Of a stretch of 64,000 nt of DNA, positions 1 through 11,860 are shown one piece after another (position 1 is the first letter of the stretch; each line of letters opens with the position of its first letter). The stretch spans positions 6,884,501 to 6,948,500 of the forward strand of contig NC_061465.1 of assembly GCF_022581195.2 (NCBI RefSeq), written 5' to 3'. The DNA is from Helicoverpa zea. Taxonomy: Eukaryota > Arthropoda > Insecta > Lepidoptera > Noctuidae. The notes under the pieces were generated by a model. It was not told the DNA's origin. It did no database searches and saw only the letters and a list, made by a program, of their open reading frames with translations. Position numbers and translations under genes: made by a program.

Positions 1-2604
1 AATAAGATGAAAGTAATTAATACATTCTAATACATAATTTTCAAGTAAAACTCATTCGTGAAATCTATTATTTCTCACATCTAGCAATATCTCGTGTGAA
101 CGCATCTTTAATGATATTCCATTGTATAAATGAGTCAGATTATGCGCCGAATAAAAACTGTTTACCTTTAGTTGGGTATCACATACAGATGATTGTTGAA
201 TAGATGAAATATTGAACGGTCTCTGGTGAGTAATGTTTTTATTAATCAGTTAGAAATAATACCACACTTTTTTGCAGTTGGTCAAAAGTAGATATTTATT
301 CAACAGTTGGGAACACTTCGTACATAATGGTCTCTAGTACAATTTATCATCTTATTTATTTAAATTATTATCAAATTCACAGACCAACATTTGGCCAAAA
401 TACATTAAACACACACAAAATATTTGTACTTCGCAAATGCACATACCCATCTTAAAAGATACGTATGTAAATAAAACATTTTCCAAGAACTATTTACCTT
501 TAATTAAATGATGTAGGTGGGAGAAAATTCACACACACACACCCACGCTGTGTACACAAAGTTCATCTGTAGATAGAGAGAGGCGAGCGAACTTGTGACC
601 GTAGATAGATGCTGTGTGTTCCCTGAATGATTCGGTGTCATCGACTCTTAGTTAGGGGATCATTGTTGTCCAAGATTGATGATAGTCTAATAGCCAGTCG
701 ACAAACTCGCGGTGGCCACACTCCCGGCTTTAATCAATGGATTCACTACAAACCCGCATCGGAAATTCGAAAATTCAAAGGCTGTTTTTTGGTATAATAG
801 GACTTTGGAAGCAACAAGTGAGGTATTTAGGAAGTTAAATGCGTGTTTGTGGGGTATTTTTACGGAATTTGTTGATGTTTGTTTGATGGTTCAGAGATAT
901 GTTGATTTCGGTTTTGATAAAGATCGCAAGACGCTTAGGTAGACTTATTTTATCATTAGTAGAATTAAGAGATATCGTGAGATTATTACGATGCAGTTAC
1001 GATTACGTAAAAAGATTAGGGTGATTGATTATTATCAAGTATTCATGCACTTAAGGAGCATAGTTATTCAAATGTACTTTTCAAGGCACATTGAGTCACA
1101 CAGCGCTTATAAATTAAACGTTTCTGACATATGTTTTGTGTATTCTTTTAACGATCCTAAGAAACGCTTAAAGAATTTAAATTGCAAATACACAGAGGTC
1201 GCTAGTGTGTCCACGGCTATTTCGGAGAGGGCTTAGCAAACATTAGAATTGGGCTTAGGCAAACAATAAACAAATGATAACAAGCTCTCAGAGGACAGAA
1301 TAAACTTTATAAAGGTTTGTATGATTTATTTGCTTTACAACTCTGTGCCTCCCCGTGTCGGTCGAGTTCCAGGAAAAAGGGGGTTGAATTAAATATTTCG
1401 AAAGTTTTGTCTTGTTTTTGCGGCCGTTGATTTTGGGTTGGACTGTCAATTGTTTCTCTAGAAAATATAAAAATTGGCTATGGTTTGATTCTTCTGTAGA
1501 AAACGTACCTATAATGAGTAAATTGATTAATAAATAGAATAAAAGAATAAAGACTAACGAAGATGGCAAGTTCCATACATACACTTTGTATGTTAGTCTC
1601 CACTTATTACTAGAACTTAAACCAGAGTCAAATAATTCCACAACCGTTTAGCAAATAGGATAACTACAGAAATTAGCATAAATATGCATAAATAAAATAA
1701 AGACACACCACACACGCAACCAAAGACTAAAAGTATCAGTTGCAAGCAATTTAGTATTCAATTTGCTAAAGTTAATCGGTAGTGCGCCAAACAGTTACCG
1801 TACAAACCGCGTGTTGCTCAGTTAACGGTTACAGTTTCAGTAATGTTCCCACACTCGGGTGGTCCTCATAAATGCACTCGTTAACTCACTCGATACGGAA
1901 ATAACGAAATAACACCGTCCATTTTATCTCAACTCTAGGAAATTGAAGAAAAATCGATTTCCTACCTGTGTGTATGAAAAACTTAATTAACTCGCTCGTT
2001 AGTTTTTCACGTGTTTTATTAAAAATATGAGGGATATTTTTGGTGATGTTTATGTTTTATTTGTATTGCAAGCGTTCGGGGAAGCCTTTGATGGTTAATT
2101 ATTGAAATTGACTGTTGAATTGTTTACCTACTTGTAGCAGAGTATTCCAATCATATTAGGACTTTTTATGAAAGCTACTAACAATTAGAATTAGCTCTTT
2201 TTCCTGTATTATAACGTATGGGTATTGTTATATTAATTTATCATAATATAGTATACAAGACGAGGTCTATTCTTCGTATTTTATCGTCAAAGATTGACCT
2301 AAAATTGTAACAACGATATCTACCAGAAAACGTTGAAATTTTTATACCTATGATACAAAATATAACGTAAAACTCAAACAGCATATTAAAGTCAGTTTTC
2401 ATTTCACAAAATGTAAAAATAAATATGTTGCGAGATTCATACTTTACAAATTGTCAAAGGGAATATGAATATTTTTCCCATATAGCTGCATGTTTATAAA
2501 TTGTAGTTATCTAGTTAGATTTACAAACTGGTATTATAAAAGGCGAATTTATTTGTGTGTTAGTTCATGAGATACCTATCTATGTATTGAATATAAATAC
2601 TAGT
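1..2604. other. AT-rich unique DNA, no gene recognised
   Basis: Several short open frames occur (for example + strand 712-942 and 991-1236, and - strand 1288-1641), but none shows a recognisable domain, motif or codon bias, and they are of the length expected by chance in AT-rich DNA. A short (CA)n microsatellite lies near 530-543. No RNA gene or transposon end was recognised. Confidence 0.6.
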
Positions 2605-2645
2605 AGGATATTGATACCGATCAAATCAAAGTTATCCCCGTTTCG
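2605..2645 (+). repeat. Imperfect direct repeat, copy 1
   Basis: This roughly 40-bp tract (AGGATATTG..ACCG..TCAAAGTTATC..C) recurs at 2796-2847 with small indels. The two copies flank a Helitron-like 5' fragment. It may be an older local duplication or part of a repeat consensus. Seen by eye only. Confidence 0.45.
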
Positions 2646-2648
2646 TCA

Positions 2649-2795
2649 TCTATACTAATATTATAAGGAGGAAACATATTTTTGTTTGTTTGTCTGTACC
2701 TAACCTAAATGTTCCGATACTACAGAACCGAACTGAACTATTCTTTCACTGTTGGAAAGCTCTACTCGAGTTACATAGACTACATAGTAATAAAT
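2649..2795 (+). mobile_element. Helitron-like 5' end fragment
   Basis: The fragment begins TCTATACTAATATTATAA directly after an A, which matches the 5' terminus of the widespread lepidopteran non-autonomous Helitron family (5' TC, insertion between A and T). It continues with the poorly conserved internal tract ending near TTCTTTCACTGTTGGAAAGC, which resembles the equivalent part of the copy at 15859-16171. No 3' hairpin or CTAG terminus follows, so it is truncated. The family assignment is from memory of the consensus. Confidence 0.55.
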
Positions 2796-2847
2796 AGGAT
2801 ATTGTGACCGAATAAAAAAAGATGTTATCAAAGTTATCTCCATTCCG
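2796..2847 (+). repeat. Imperfect direct repeat, copy 2
   Basis: Partner of 2605-2645: it shares AGGATATTG, ACCG and TCAAAGTTATC and carries an extra A-rich insertion. The two copies bracket the Helitron-like fragment. Confidence 0.45.
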
Positions 2848-2893
2848 GCAAACTCACTATCCTTATATGTAGTGCCATTTAAGGACCGCGTAG

Positions 2894-2946
2894 CAAATGT
2901 TTTCTGTTTAAAGGACCATGGGCAAAAATGTATGAAGCCTGGGCTC
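2894..2946 (+). repeat. Inverted dispersed repeat, left arm
   Basis: Contains TTTAAAGGACCATG and TGGGCTCA. The reverse complement of 3546-3588 carries the same two blocks with CAAAT upstream, so the pair forms a divergent inverted repeat about 650 bp apart. Probably two fragments of one dispersed family; the class was not recognised. Confidence 0.4.
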
Positions 2947-3545
2947 ACCCACCAACAGAGATGAGACCACTTTGAATATACTTGTAAAACACTAAATATA
3001 AAGATTTAAACTCATTTTTGCGAAGAATCCATGGGGTTATTTTGCTATAAGTATTTTTCTCCGACCATAAATAAACTAATATTCTGCAAAAAGTAGTGCT
3101 GTTATGGCAGTGTGGGTTTTGTTATTGAACACCTTTAACTAGTTTTAATTCCAGGTTTAATGTATACATAAAAAATAAAACAGCTGCTAACAGTTAAAAT
3201 TATTTTTGTTAACATTTCAATCAATATCAATAATAATGTCGTCTAAATATCCTGCCGGTGGATTAAATTGTGAGTGCCTGTCTCACCCTAGATACCATAT
3301 TATTGAAATGATATGAGCACAACTTCCTACTGAGCGTCTACCTGTTAGACACGAGCAGTAATACTGAGCGATGGCATCTCGACCCATTTCGTTTCTGTTA
3401 ACCAGAATGTATACCTACGTAATATGTTAACCTATTTAGGTGCATATCTTTTTTTTGCCATGGAATTGAAGGTAGTGCCCATAGTAACAATTTTAGTACA
3501 AACAAAAACCTTCACAACGGCATATGCTATAACTCTGTTGGACAA

Positions 3546-3588
3546 TGAGCCCAATTTGACTCATGGTCCTTTAAGTGAACATGATTTG
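3546..3588 (-). repeat. Inverted dispersed repeat, right arm
   Basis: Reverse complement of the block at 2894-2946 (shared AAAGGACCATG and TGGGCTCA). The flank at 3470-3545 looks like further sequence of the same family, but no ends or target duplication were found. Confidence 0.4.
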
Positions 3589-3591
3589 CAT

Positions 3592-4444
3592 TAAGTAAAT
3601 ATTTGACTTATCTGATTTATTATATGTAAATATATAAATTATAAAATATATTTTGTATTGACAAGTAAAACAGCTGAATAATAAGAGAAATGCAAGTTCA
3701 TCCTAAACATTAACATCTCTCAAATGTTAAAAATTGAATGTAAAAATATGAAAATAAATTAGATTACTTCGCAATATCGGTAACTATATAGTAAATGTTC
3801 ATTGAAATATTTCTCTATGCAACAGTTCATAATTTCTGTTTTCCTGGAAAACTGAGAAAATGCTCGTAATAGGTACTTAAATACGACGGTAAGTAAGTCT
3901 ATTGTTTTAAACGTATTTATATTCCAACGAATCGAATAACTAATAGGAATAATAGATATTTTATTGAACTTCTAATAACTAGACTTAACAGCAGTTGGAC
4001 GCAACAAGTACATGTAATATCATTATTTACAATACAAAAGTATTTATGGTTTACTGGAGCAATTAAACGTATTTTTGGCTATATTTTTAAGTAACCGTTT
4101 TCGTGTTGAATAACCTATGTATTTAGTAGTTGCATAACTCACTATATGAGGTACGTATACAGACATATACCTATGTAATGTCACATGCATAACTGTCAAT
4201 AACTGTAAAAATATTCCCAGTCATCCAACATCAGTTGCAAGACACAGATTAGAGCTAATACAAACACACGTACATTAAGTAACACGCAACCGTTTTTAAA
4301 GTGATTTTAGACAAATAGTGGAGTCGGTCCCACAGTCGGGTGGGCTGTAATCGCAGTCATTACACCGTACCGGAGGGTTCTCGTGAGCCCTAGGGCTGCT
4401 AGGTACAGGTGAGCGAATTCTAGAAAAAAGTTAAACAAACTTTC
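3592..4444. other. AT-rich unique DNA, nothing recognised
   Basis: No open frame of note, no transposon end and no RNA gene was recognised. Confidence 0.6.
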
Positions 4445-4448
4445 TATA

Positions 4449-4671
4449 GTTCGGCCATTCAGAGAATGCGTTCCTGACACGTCGCGATTGAACTGACGAC
4501 GTAACTTTGCAATGGCGTTGCAGTTACGATAAAAATATTTTTGCTGGTTGTTTACCGTTTTAACAATTGAGGAGCATTAAAACAACATTATTATATCAAT
4601 AATCAATGAATGTTATTACGTCGTCAGTTCAATCGCGACGTGTCAGGAACGCATTCTCTGAATGGCCGAAC
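4449..4671 (+). mobile_element. 223-bp MITE with perfect 56-bp terminal inverted repeats
   Basis: The left end begins GTTCGGCCATTCAGAGAATG and its first 56 bases (4449-4504) are the exact reverse complement of 4616-4671. TATA flanks both sides (4445-4448 and 4672-4675) and is the likely target duplication. There is no coding capacity. Bases 4449-4616 are identical by eye to the inverted right end (33855-33688) of a longer element at 32897-33855, so this is a recent non-autonomous derivative of that family. The superfamily is unresolved; a TATA duplication does not settle it. Confidence 0.9.
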
Positions 4672-4708
4672 TATAGGTATTGCCGTTGGCAGTTTCGTCT
4701 AAGGAGGA

Positions 4709-4743
4709 TGGCTTAAAAGTGATTTAGCGATCTTTTTAAGCCA
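4709..4743. repeat. Small 10-bp-stem hairpin
   Basis: TGGCTTAAAA (4709-4718) pairs perfectly with TTTTAAGCCA (4734-4743) across a 15-base loop. It is too short to classify and could be chance. Confidence 0.35.
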
Positions 4744-5863
4744 GCATATCGTTGAGTGATTTCTTTAAAGATGTTCCAAAATACAGTGGAATAAGAGGCG
4801 TTGAATCATGCACGATTACAAATGAATGGTTCTTGCAAACGAAAAAGATTTAAAAATATATCCGTAAAAACGTAATAAAATATGGATAAACAAAAATCAG
4901 TCCTTCCAGGAACTGGAAATGCAGAGTTTTGTTCACTGAAAATCTGATATCTGCGCCATTAATATTTATTTGCATAAATGTGTACAAATATTGATCGTGT
5001 AAATGTATTGAGCGTGTTAACCCTATTTTCAGGTACCTATGTGATTGTTCAGCCCTGCGAGCGAACTCCCGCCAATGTCATAATTCGAGTATCGCATGTC
5101 TTAGTGATTTACGATTTTTTAGTACTTTTTAATTGTTACTAAATTGAAAGTGTAGCTGGATAACGAGTTCGACCAAATTGTAGGTTATTAAGTGCTAATG
5201 GAAGGTGAAAATTTAGTTTTGCTCACTTTTATTACGCTGGAAAATCGGGAGAAAGTTTTAGTTGGTTGAACCTATTATAACATTGGTTCTGTTTGGCAAA
5301 TCGACTCTGTTAAAATATTATGATAAGCGTTGTTTTAAAGCAAATCCGTGCACAGCAGCTTTATCAGTTTAACGATTTATTTGGGTTTTTATACAAGTTT
5401 TTATGAATGTTGAGATTTTTTTTCTCAAATACCCAGTAAGAGACACTAGTGGTTTTTATGGTATATTATTTAAATGGAATTGATGATTTTAGTATGGTTC
5501 GCAAAACAATTTCTTACGTGTTATATACAATAATATTTTTGTCTTTTTACTCTTGCCGTAAATAAATAAACCTGATTTTTCATGTGTTATATCAACTTAC
5601 TATACCTTTGATCTCTGTAAGTAACTAGCGTGTAAAATCAGAGGACTTAACAAGTAAGATTTATCATGGACCGTGCACACCCTTCGCGCTAAGGCTGTGA
5701 TGCGAATGTGACGAGAAGCGAGTGCTAATAAGACTACTGCACTATACTCACATGCACGAGAATTTAGACTGTTTATTTATTTGTGTAACTATAGCTGTTT
5801 CAATCGTGTTCTATCGGAACTGCTGCCTGTAACTGGTTAAAATACTTTGTTAGCCGGGAAGAG
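4744..5863. other. AT-rich unique DNA, nothing recognised
   Basis: No gene, repeat end or RNA motif was recognised between the MITE and the SINE. Confidence 0.55.
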
Positions 5864-6201
5864 TGTAGCTTTCTGACAGTCCTCCTCCTCCGAGCCTTTT
5901 TCCCAAACTATGTTGGGGTCGGCTTCCAGTCTAACCGGATTCAGCTGAGTACCAGTGCTTTACAAGAAGCGACTGCCTATCTGACCTCCTCAACCCAGTT
6001 ACCCGGGCAACCCGATACCCCTTGGTTAGACTGGTGTCAGACTTACTGGCTTCTGACTACCCGTAACGACTGCCAAGGATGTTCAATGGCAGCCGGGACC
6101 TACAGTTTAACGTGCCATCCGAAACACAGTCATTGGTGTCTAAGATATACTTAGAAAGTACATACAAACTTAGAAAAGTTGCATTGGTACTTGCCTGACC
6201 T

Positions 6202-6212
6202 GGAATCGAACC
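6202..6212 (-). promoter_or_regulatory. SINE pol III B box
   Basis: Minus strand GGTTCGATTCC is a perfect match to the B-box consensus GGTTCRANNCC. Confidence 0.88.
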
Positions 6213-6243
6213 CGCGCCCTCGTACTCGAGAGGTCGGTTCTTT

Positions 6244-6256
6244 GCCCACTAGGCCA
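6244..6256 (-). promoter_or_regulatory. SINE pol III A box
   Basis: Minus strand TGGCCTAGTGGGC matches the tRNA A-box consensus TRGCNNAGYNGG. The B box lies about 30 bp downstream, a normal spacing for a tRNA-derived promoter. Confidence 0.85.
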
Positions 6257-6280
6257 CCACGACTGTAGCTTTCTGACAGT

Positions 6281-9200
6281 GAAATTCTCAAATCGGTTCA
6301 GTACTTTTGGAGCCTTTAGTGCCCAAACACAAATATTTTTTTAAGATTTTCGTGAAACTGATTTTTTTTCGAATGAAAAACTTTTTCAGTATTTTGTAAT
6401 TGCTTTTATGAATGAAGAAATCTGCAGGAGCTTTTCCTATTTTGGGGATTTTTAATGTCGTACTCGTAACATACGAGTACGTTCGATATGTAGGTAATAA
6501 AATCTTTTCCTATTCATCAGAAAATGCATGAAATCGTTTCAGCAATTTGTATAGATGAACTCTGGACAGTGCCAATCTATTAATAGAGGTCTAAAGGCTT
6601 CTACCTGTCTAGGAGTACTCGCACACTGCAAACTTAGCCGTTTGATAGTTTGTATTGGCTCATAAATAAGAATTAAGATGAATGCTAGTATGTACATTAC
6701 AAGTATCAGGCATTCAGCTGGAGAAAACTTCGATTGGAATCAAGATTTTGTTTAAAAATAAATTGCCAACCATCGGGTCGACTAGCGACTGTCGGCCGAC
6801 TGTTTCGTTTGCAGTATGCGGGTCAAAGGTAACTTTACAGCAACAGTATTTACAATGAAAGCACGTAATTTCAGAGGGTATCTAGTATTCGCAACCGATC
6901 CCCTAGTTATGCTAACCTTAGAATTAGATTGATTAAACGGTAGCCCCATTGAATAAGAATGAGGCTCGTGGCTAAGGTATATAAAGTATCGAGTAATATT
7001 TGTTATTAGCTTTCATTATTTGTGTGGTTATTATTTCTGTTTGCTAAGTAAATAGTATTAGAGGTTTTCATTTTATTTATTCATGTAATTTTATGTGTTG
7101 AGCTTCATTTGTTTGGAATTGTTTTTGTATGCTTACTTATTGACTTTCAGACTTCTTTACTTTTTCATATTTATTGTGCTTTTACGACCTGGCGTCTTTT
7201 ATTACAGTTTCTATAAAAAGGTAAGTAAACTCTTGCTTGAGATAAATAGTGTAATGCGGTTTTGTAGTTATCACTAGCTTCCTCTAGCGGTTTCACCCCC
7301 TTTCTAAGTGAACTAATTCCCGTTAATAATACTAGTATGATTGGAATACGATTTGCCTTATACTACATACAAGTAAGAGCTAATGCCTAATGGGTTTCAT
7401 AGTTCTAATATAACAACCGATTATATTACCTTTGAACTGCATATAGCACGTAAACCATCTCAGCTTCACACTGCCAGCAATATGTCGGTCTACCGCAGCT
7501 GCTGGTAAGCACATCTTTGGGAGATTCATGCAACGCCTTGCGACGTGCGGTCACATGCCGAGGAAAGCCACAGCATATGCTATGTATGTAAAGGTCATAT
7601 AAGCATGTGGTACCGTAGATCGTTGTAGGAACTAATCATATTTATAGGCGAATGTGTAATTGGGTGTCTTAATGGTTAAGAAGCCATAAGTGTTGCTGTT
7701 GAGGATAAGGTTCAGAGATGGCATCCCGGGATGAATTAATAACATGCGATAAGGTGTATAAAATAGGTACATATATTAGTTTATTCAAAACTTTGAAGAA
7801 GTTAGTTGTCACTTGTCAGTAATTAGGTACCTACATGAGAACATTTTGAGAAACCACCAGGTTGAAATAAGAAAACATCTTTCATATTAATTGAAAACTT
7901 CTTAGACAGCCTAAGTAGTTTCACTAACATGCCTTCTTAGCTAAACATGACATACAACCTTCATACATTCTTTATTGCCAACCTTCTCACAGTTGACATT
8001 TATCCATTACACAATTTACGACATTACAAACAGCTGGTGTGATATATTGGACATCTAACATTAAGTACGTAATTCAGCTGAGATTTCTCGTCATATTTTA
8101 GGCTGTACGTAAACCGTAAGTGTGGGACTCACGCTGAAATGCCGTTGATTGCCTTTAAAAACATTTTATGACGTCGTGAACACACTTCAATCCAACCTGT
8201 CTTATGTCTTTATTATAGCTCGGTTAAGACTCGGTTAATTTCTACAGAATCTAGGTTAGGCTAGGTCATATGTGTTCGAATAGGTTGTTTAGTTACGGAC
8301 TTGATTAGGTTTCCTTATAAGTTTTCTGCGGATTTTATTGGTAATACGTTGTTTGTGTTGTAGGAATTTCTGTTTATTTAAGATATAATATTATAACTAA
8401 CAGATGTTATAACACCTCTTCACGGTCATATATTTTTAACTAGAAGAAATGTTCGATAGTAATTTTCCTCTTTAACCTGTGTAGTAAATTATATTTGATG
8501 TTATTTACTAAAGAGAAGTATATGATATTGAGTTTAAATTGGGTTTTAGATAGAATAAACGTATTCATACAGGGCAATATTGGCAATGGTTACCAGTTAG
8601 TAGCTGATGGACAACAATTGCGTGGTTAAGTTCTACACATTTATATGACTTGTGTAGGTAGCCTAAACAAACTAGACCTAAGCCTATAGAGGTTTAGATT
8701 CAATTAATTCAGGTTTTGTATTGGATAAACTGGTAACATTGCTGAATAATTAAAACCCTGGGCTCTGTGGTAGCGTAATGGCAAAGTTGCCGAAACACTT
8801 TAAAATATTTATCGAAATGTTTGTTCTGGTTTGAGCTTCGCAAATTTCAGCGGCGTTCGTTATCAAACCTCCAGAGTTTTTAACCATCTGAAATTTTATA
8901 AAATGACACGAATTTCGTTACACGTAAACTGTGGTGAAGTTAAGCGGCGGTGGAGCGTTCCGAACCGAGCGGAATTTATAATAACATTCGCGGAATACTT
9001 CTCTGGTTGAAATTTTTAATGAGTTATGGCTGTATACTCCGAGCTCGAGACTTAAAATGAATAGAGTCTCCGAGAATTACAACCAAGAATTAATTAGAGG
9101 ACGGCCCCCATTGAAAAGTTTGGAATTGTCGCCACCTGGCAATCGTGATACGAAACAAAGCAAATACAAAGGCGCCGAAATCATCTTCACTCAGAAGTTA

Positions 9201-10226
9201 TTTTGTATTATTTATCAAGAGCACATCCAATATTAATTCATTCTCTTAGAATGATGCGTATATTATTATCAAAATCTATTTTAGCATTCCCTTTAGATCG
9301 CTCGCTTCAAACAAGAAATATATTACTTTGCGCTGTATTACAGATTAATAAACTTATCCTCGAATTAACTCCTTGACATACTTCTCTGGCACGTTCCCTA
9401 TAATTAATTTAGTAAATTTTATTTACATCATTATAGCTCAGAAAATTACTGAGCTCAAACGCTTCCATTAAATTGGCATAGATAGCAGGGTTCTCAATGG
9501 AGTTGTGTCGAAACTAACAACTTGATAATATGATCTAAAGTAAACTGTCGTTGAAGGATTTAAGACGTAATTACTGTTTGGTCACTTTATCGTGTACATT
9601 AATTTTATGGCATAACCCGTTTGGTTGCGTATAATTTCTGAGATGGCGTCCAAATTGCACGATCGGCAGATTTGAGCGGCTCGACGCGTTTACCTTACTA
9701 ATGGCATCACTAAACACATATGAATATTCATTGTCTTTTAGGAATTTAGTGAAATTCGATTATTGCTTTAAACAATATCAAAGGATAATGCTCTGACGCT
9801 TTGTTGGTGTACAGATGGCGATGTAATTAGCCGTTTGATTGCTTTTGTAATGTGTTTGTAATGGCGGCGACAGTTTTGTGGTGGCTTGAGAATGTAATCG
9901 ATGGGGTCATCGTCATCTATATTTTCTGAGAACTCGATATGTTTTATAAGAGTTGTCGTGTAAAACCGTACATTACGATATTTATTTCTTTATTTATTTA
10001 AATCTAGACACGTATTTAAAAATAAATAAATTAAGCGAATAATAATAGTAACAGTCTAAATAAACCTCTTTCATGAACATTGGATTTAGGGAAGACAGCC
10101 GGTTGGGTATATCTAAGCCGAATTTTCGTCTGTTTATCTCAAGCTAAGTATTTGAGTGAATTGTTAGGGCGGCCGGCGCCTCGAGCGGCGTTCATAATAA
10201 TGGAGTAGGTACCTCGAGTACTGATC
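6281..10226. other. Long AT-rich stretch without recognised gene
   Basis: No coding region was supported. A TATA-box-like TATATAAAG is near 6979, without any downstream gene to support promoter function. A short 11-bp tandem repeat (CTCGGTTAAGA) is near 8219. The block around 8930-9230 is less AT-rich than its surroundings and could be conserved non-coding DNA; this cannot be judged without comparison. Confidence 0.5.
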
Positions 10227-10282
10227 ATCAAAGGGAGTTAACAATGAGTGTTTTTGACGGTCATTGCTCAATGCTCTTTGAT
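10227..10282 (+). ncRNA. Pre-miRNA-like imperfect hairpin (candidate)
   Basis: The 5' arm 10227-10247 (ATCAAAGGGAGTTAACAATGA) folds onto the 3' arm 10261-10282 (TCATTGCTCA..CTCTTTGAT). The stem is about 22 nt with two GU pairs, two or three mismatches and one bulge, closed by a 13-nt loop. Size and imperfect pairing are typical of animal microRNA precursors. No known miRNA seed was recognised, and the stem does not clearly extend beyond these arms, as a true precursor usually would by about one helical turn. Candidate only. Confidence 0.3.
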
Positions 10283-11269
10283 CTAAACGTTCGTGGAGAA
10301 ATGTGCCAAATATTTGAGGTGGAACCACGGATCCCTTAGGTCAAGCGAGCAAAGGATTTGCGTGGGCGCCAACGTCTTTAGATCTGAAGCACCCTTAACA
10401 GGTTACATGAGGGCTGATGAGGGGAACTTCATCATTTTTCATTTTATACCCACACAAGTACCTATAATTTAGTGTGACTTCACTAAATAATAGACTCGAG
10501 CAAAACACGCAACAATTTCTATTAGTTTACCAAATTCAAATACAAATTCCACAAATAAACGGCTTCACTAATTTGTCTTTAATTACGTATTTATTAATTT
10601 GAACGATTCATCATATTACGTCAATTTCCATTCGTATTAACCCCACGAACGCGTACGTGCAAATAAACACCGAACAATACGCATTGCGTGCGTTAATGAC
10701 CCCTAAACTGGTAAAATCCGTTTCATGCTCGGTTTGTTTCATTCACGATATTTTGATAATGGCGTAAATTTATGCAGTCGTACTTCGAAATCCGAGGCTG
10801 CATAATGACTTGGTGTCGGGCTTGTTTTATGCTAAGTACGAGGATGAAAGAGCCTGCAAATGTATGCAGATCGCTTGCGTGGGAAGTGGCAACAAGTGGC
10901 CGAGACGTTGGTTCCGAAACGAAAAAAAATAGACTTTTGGGTCTTTTTGGCAGTCGAGATTAACCACGGGTTAATTAAAACATTAAGCGGCGGTACAAGA
11001 ATTCGTGGAATCATGACAACATCCGATCTGAATTACAAAGAACATTAAAAAACCTAAGAGGTTGAGTTAAAGTCGAGTATTGTGTCCAAAATCAAAGGAC
11101 CAAATCATTCAGGACAATCTATTGATAGTTTTGATTGTACTTATTGAGTTGTGACATGGTATACATGTACTTGAAGAGCTCCTTGATATGTAACAGCTGC
11201 CCTGGCCCTGACCATACATATGTAGATGTAGGTATCTGAAGAAAAAATTTTTTTTTCTTATTCTTTATT
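10283..11269. other. No gene recognised
   Basis: Short overlapping frames at 10772-11048 on both strands show no recognisable domain. The sequence just before 11270 may contain eroded upstream sequence of the LINE remnant that follows. Confidence 0.5.
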
Positions 11270-11755
11270 GTAGATGGGCAAGAGATATAACATGTCGACG
11301 AATACATCTACTTATGCCAGTTAGTGTCCTTCGAAAACAGGAAAGACAAGGAAATCGATCGACGGATCGAAAGCGCCTGGAAGAGCTACTGGTCCATGAA
11401 GTCGCTTATGAGAAGCATGGAGCGTAGCCTGCTCAACATACGGCTTAGTGACCGGATACGCAACAACATTATCCGGTCCAAGACGGGCATACTCGATGTG
11501 GGCAATAAGTCTGCAAAGTTGAAGTGGGATTGGGCGGGTCACATCTGTCGAATGCACCCGGACAAGTGGGCCAATGTCACCACAAAGTGGATCCCGGAGG
11601 ATGGAAGGCGACCGAGAGGAGCCAGACCAAGGAAACGCTGGAGGTAAGACTTGGATAGCTTCCTCTCGGACTGGCCTCAAGCAGCGATGGATAGAGAAAA
11701 GTAGAAGGCTTTGGGGGAGGCCTTTGCCCAGCAGTGGGACAGCATAGGCCAATAA
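11270..11755 (+). pseudogene. RTE-type LINE, 3' end of reverse transcriptase ORF (dead)
   Basis: One continuous plus-strand frame reads VDGQEI, stop, HVDEYIYLCQLVSFENR, then a basic region (WKSYWSMKSL), then LKWDWAGHICRMHPDKW and RRPRGARPRKRWR, and ends with the typical tail KALGEAFAQQWDSIGQ. These motifs are characteristic of the region after the reverse transcriptase core in RTE-type non-LTR retrotransposons. Three in-frame stops kill it: TAA at 11288-11290, TAA at 11645-11647 (where an acidic residue is expected after RWR) and TAG at 11702-11704 (where W is expected, EK-W-KAL). The natural stop is TAA at 11753-11755, running directly into a short A tract. The endonuclease and reverse transcriptase catalytic domains are absent because the copy is 5' truncated. 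Confidence 0.88.
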
Positions 11756-11860
11756 AAAAAAAATCTTTATTGCACACATAAATACATTTGACACATTGAA
11801 CACAGAGAGATAATGTACAATGGCGAGCTTAACCCAGTGTTGGGTATCAAAATTCTTAGT
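11756..11860 (-). repeat. Dispersed-repeat fragment after the LINE tail
   Basis: After the A tract comes TCTTTATTGCACACATAAAT and then GTACAATGGCGAGCTTA, wording that recurs in lepidopteran repeats, probably the 3' end of another retroelement lying on the minus strand. No target duplication was identified. Class uncertain. Confidence 0.35.

Larger units (their letters stand above)
5864..6280 (-). mobile_element. Full-length tRNA-derived SINE with 17-bp target duplication
   Basis: A SINE on the minus strand. The target duplication TGTAGCTTTCTGACAGT is perfect at 5864-5880 and 6264-6280; the element body is 5881-6263 (383 bp). Reading the minus strand, the RNA polymerase III A box TGGCCTAGTGGGC is at 6256-6244 and the B box GGTTCGATTCC at 6212-6202, so the internal promoter looks intact. 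The body then runs through a tRNA-unrelated region and ends in a (GGA)n-type tail next to 5881. The last part (about 5895-5935) contains a TTCCCAA..TTGGGGTCGGC module also seen in LINE-like tails at 34001-34032 and 16063-16095, suggesting a shared 3' end for reverse transcription. It resembles the HaSE-type SINEs of noctuids, by recall. Confidence 0.92.

Noticed and set aside
6202..6256. Possible tRNA gene on the minus strand
   Set aside because: A and B boxes are present, but no full cloverleaf follows and the unit continues for over 300 bp into a retroposon body with a target duplication, so it is a SINE.
6977..7020. TATATAAAG followed about 30 bp later by an initiator-like TCATT
   Set aside because: No gene or transcript signal lies downstream, and TATA-like strings are expected in AT-rich DNA.
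8757..8880. TGGTAGCGTAATGGC as a possible pol III A box
   Set aside because: It fits the A-box consensus poorly and no B box follows at suitable spacing.
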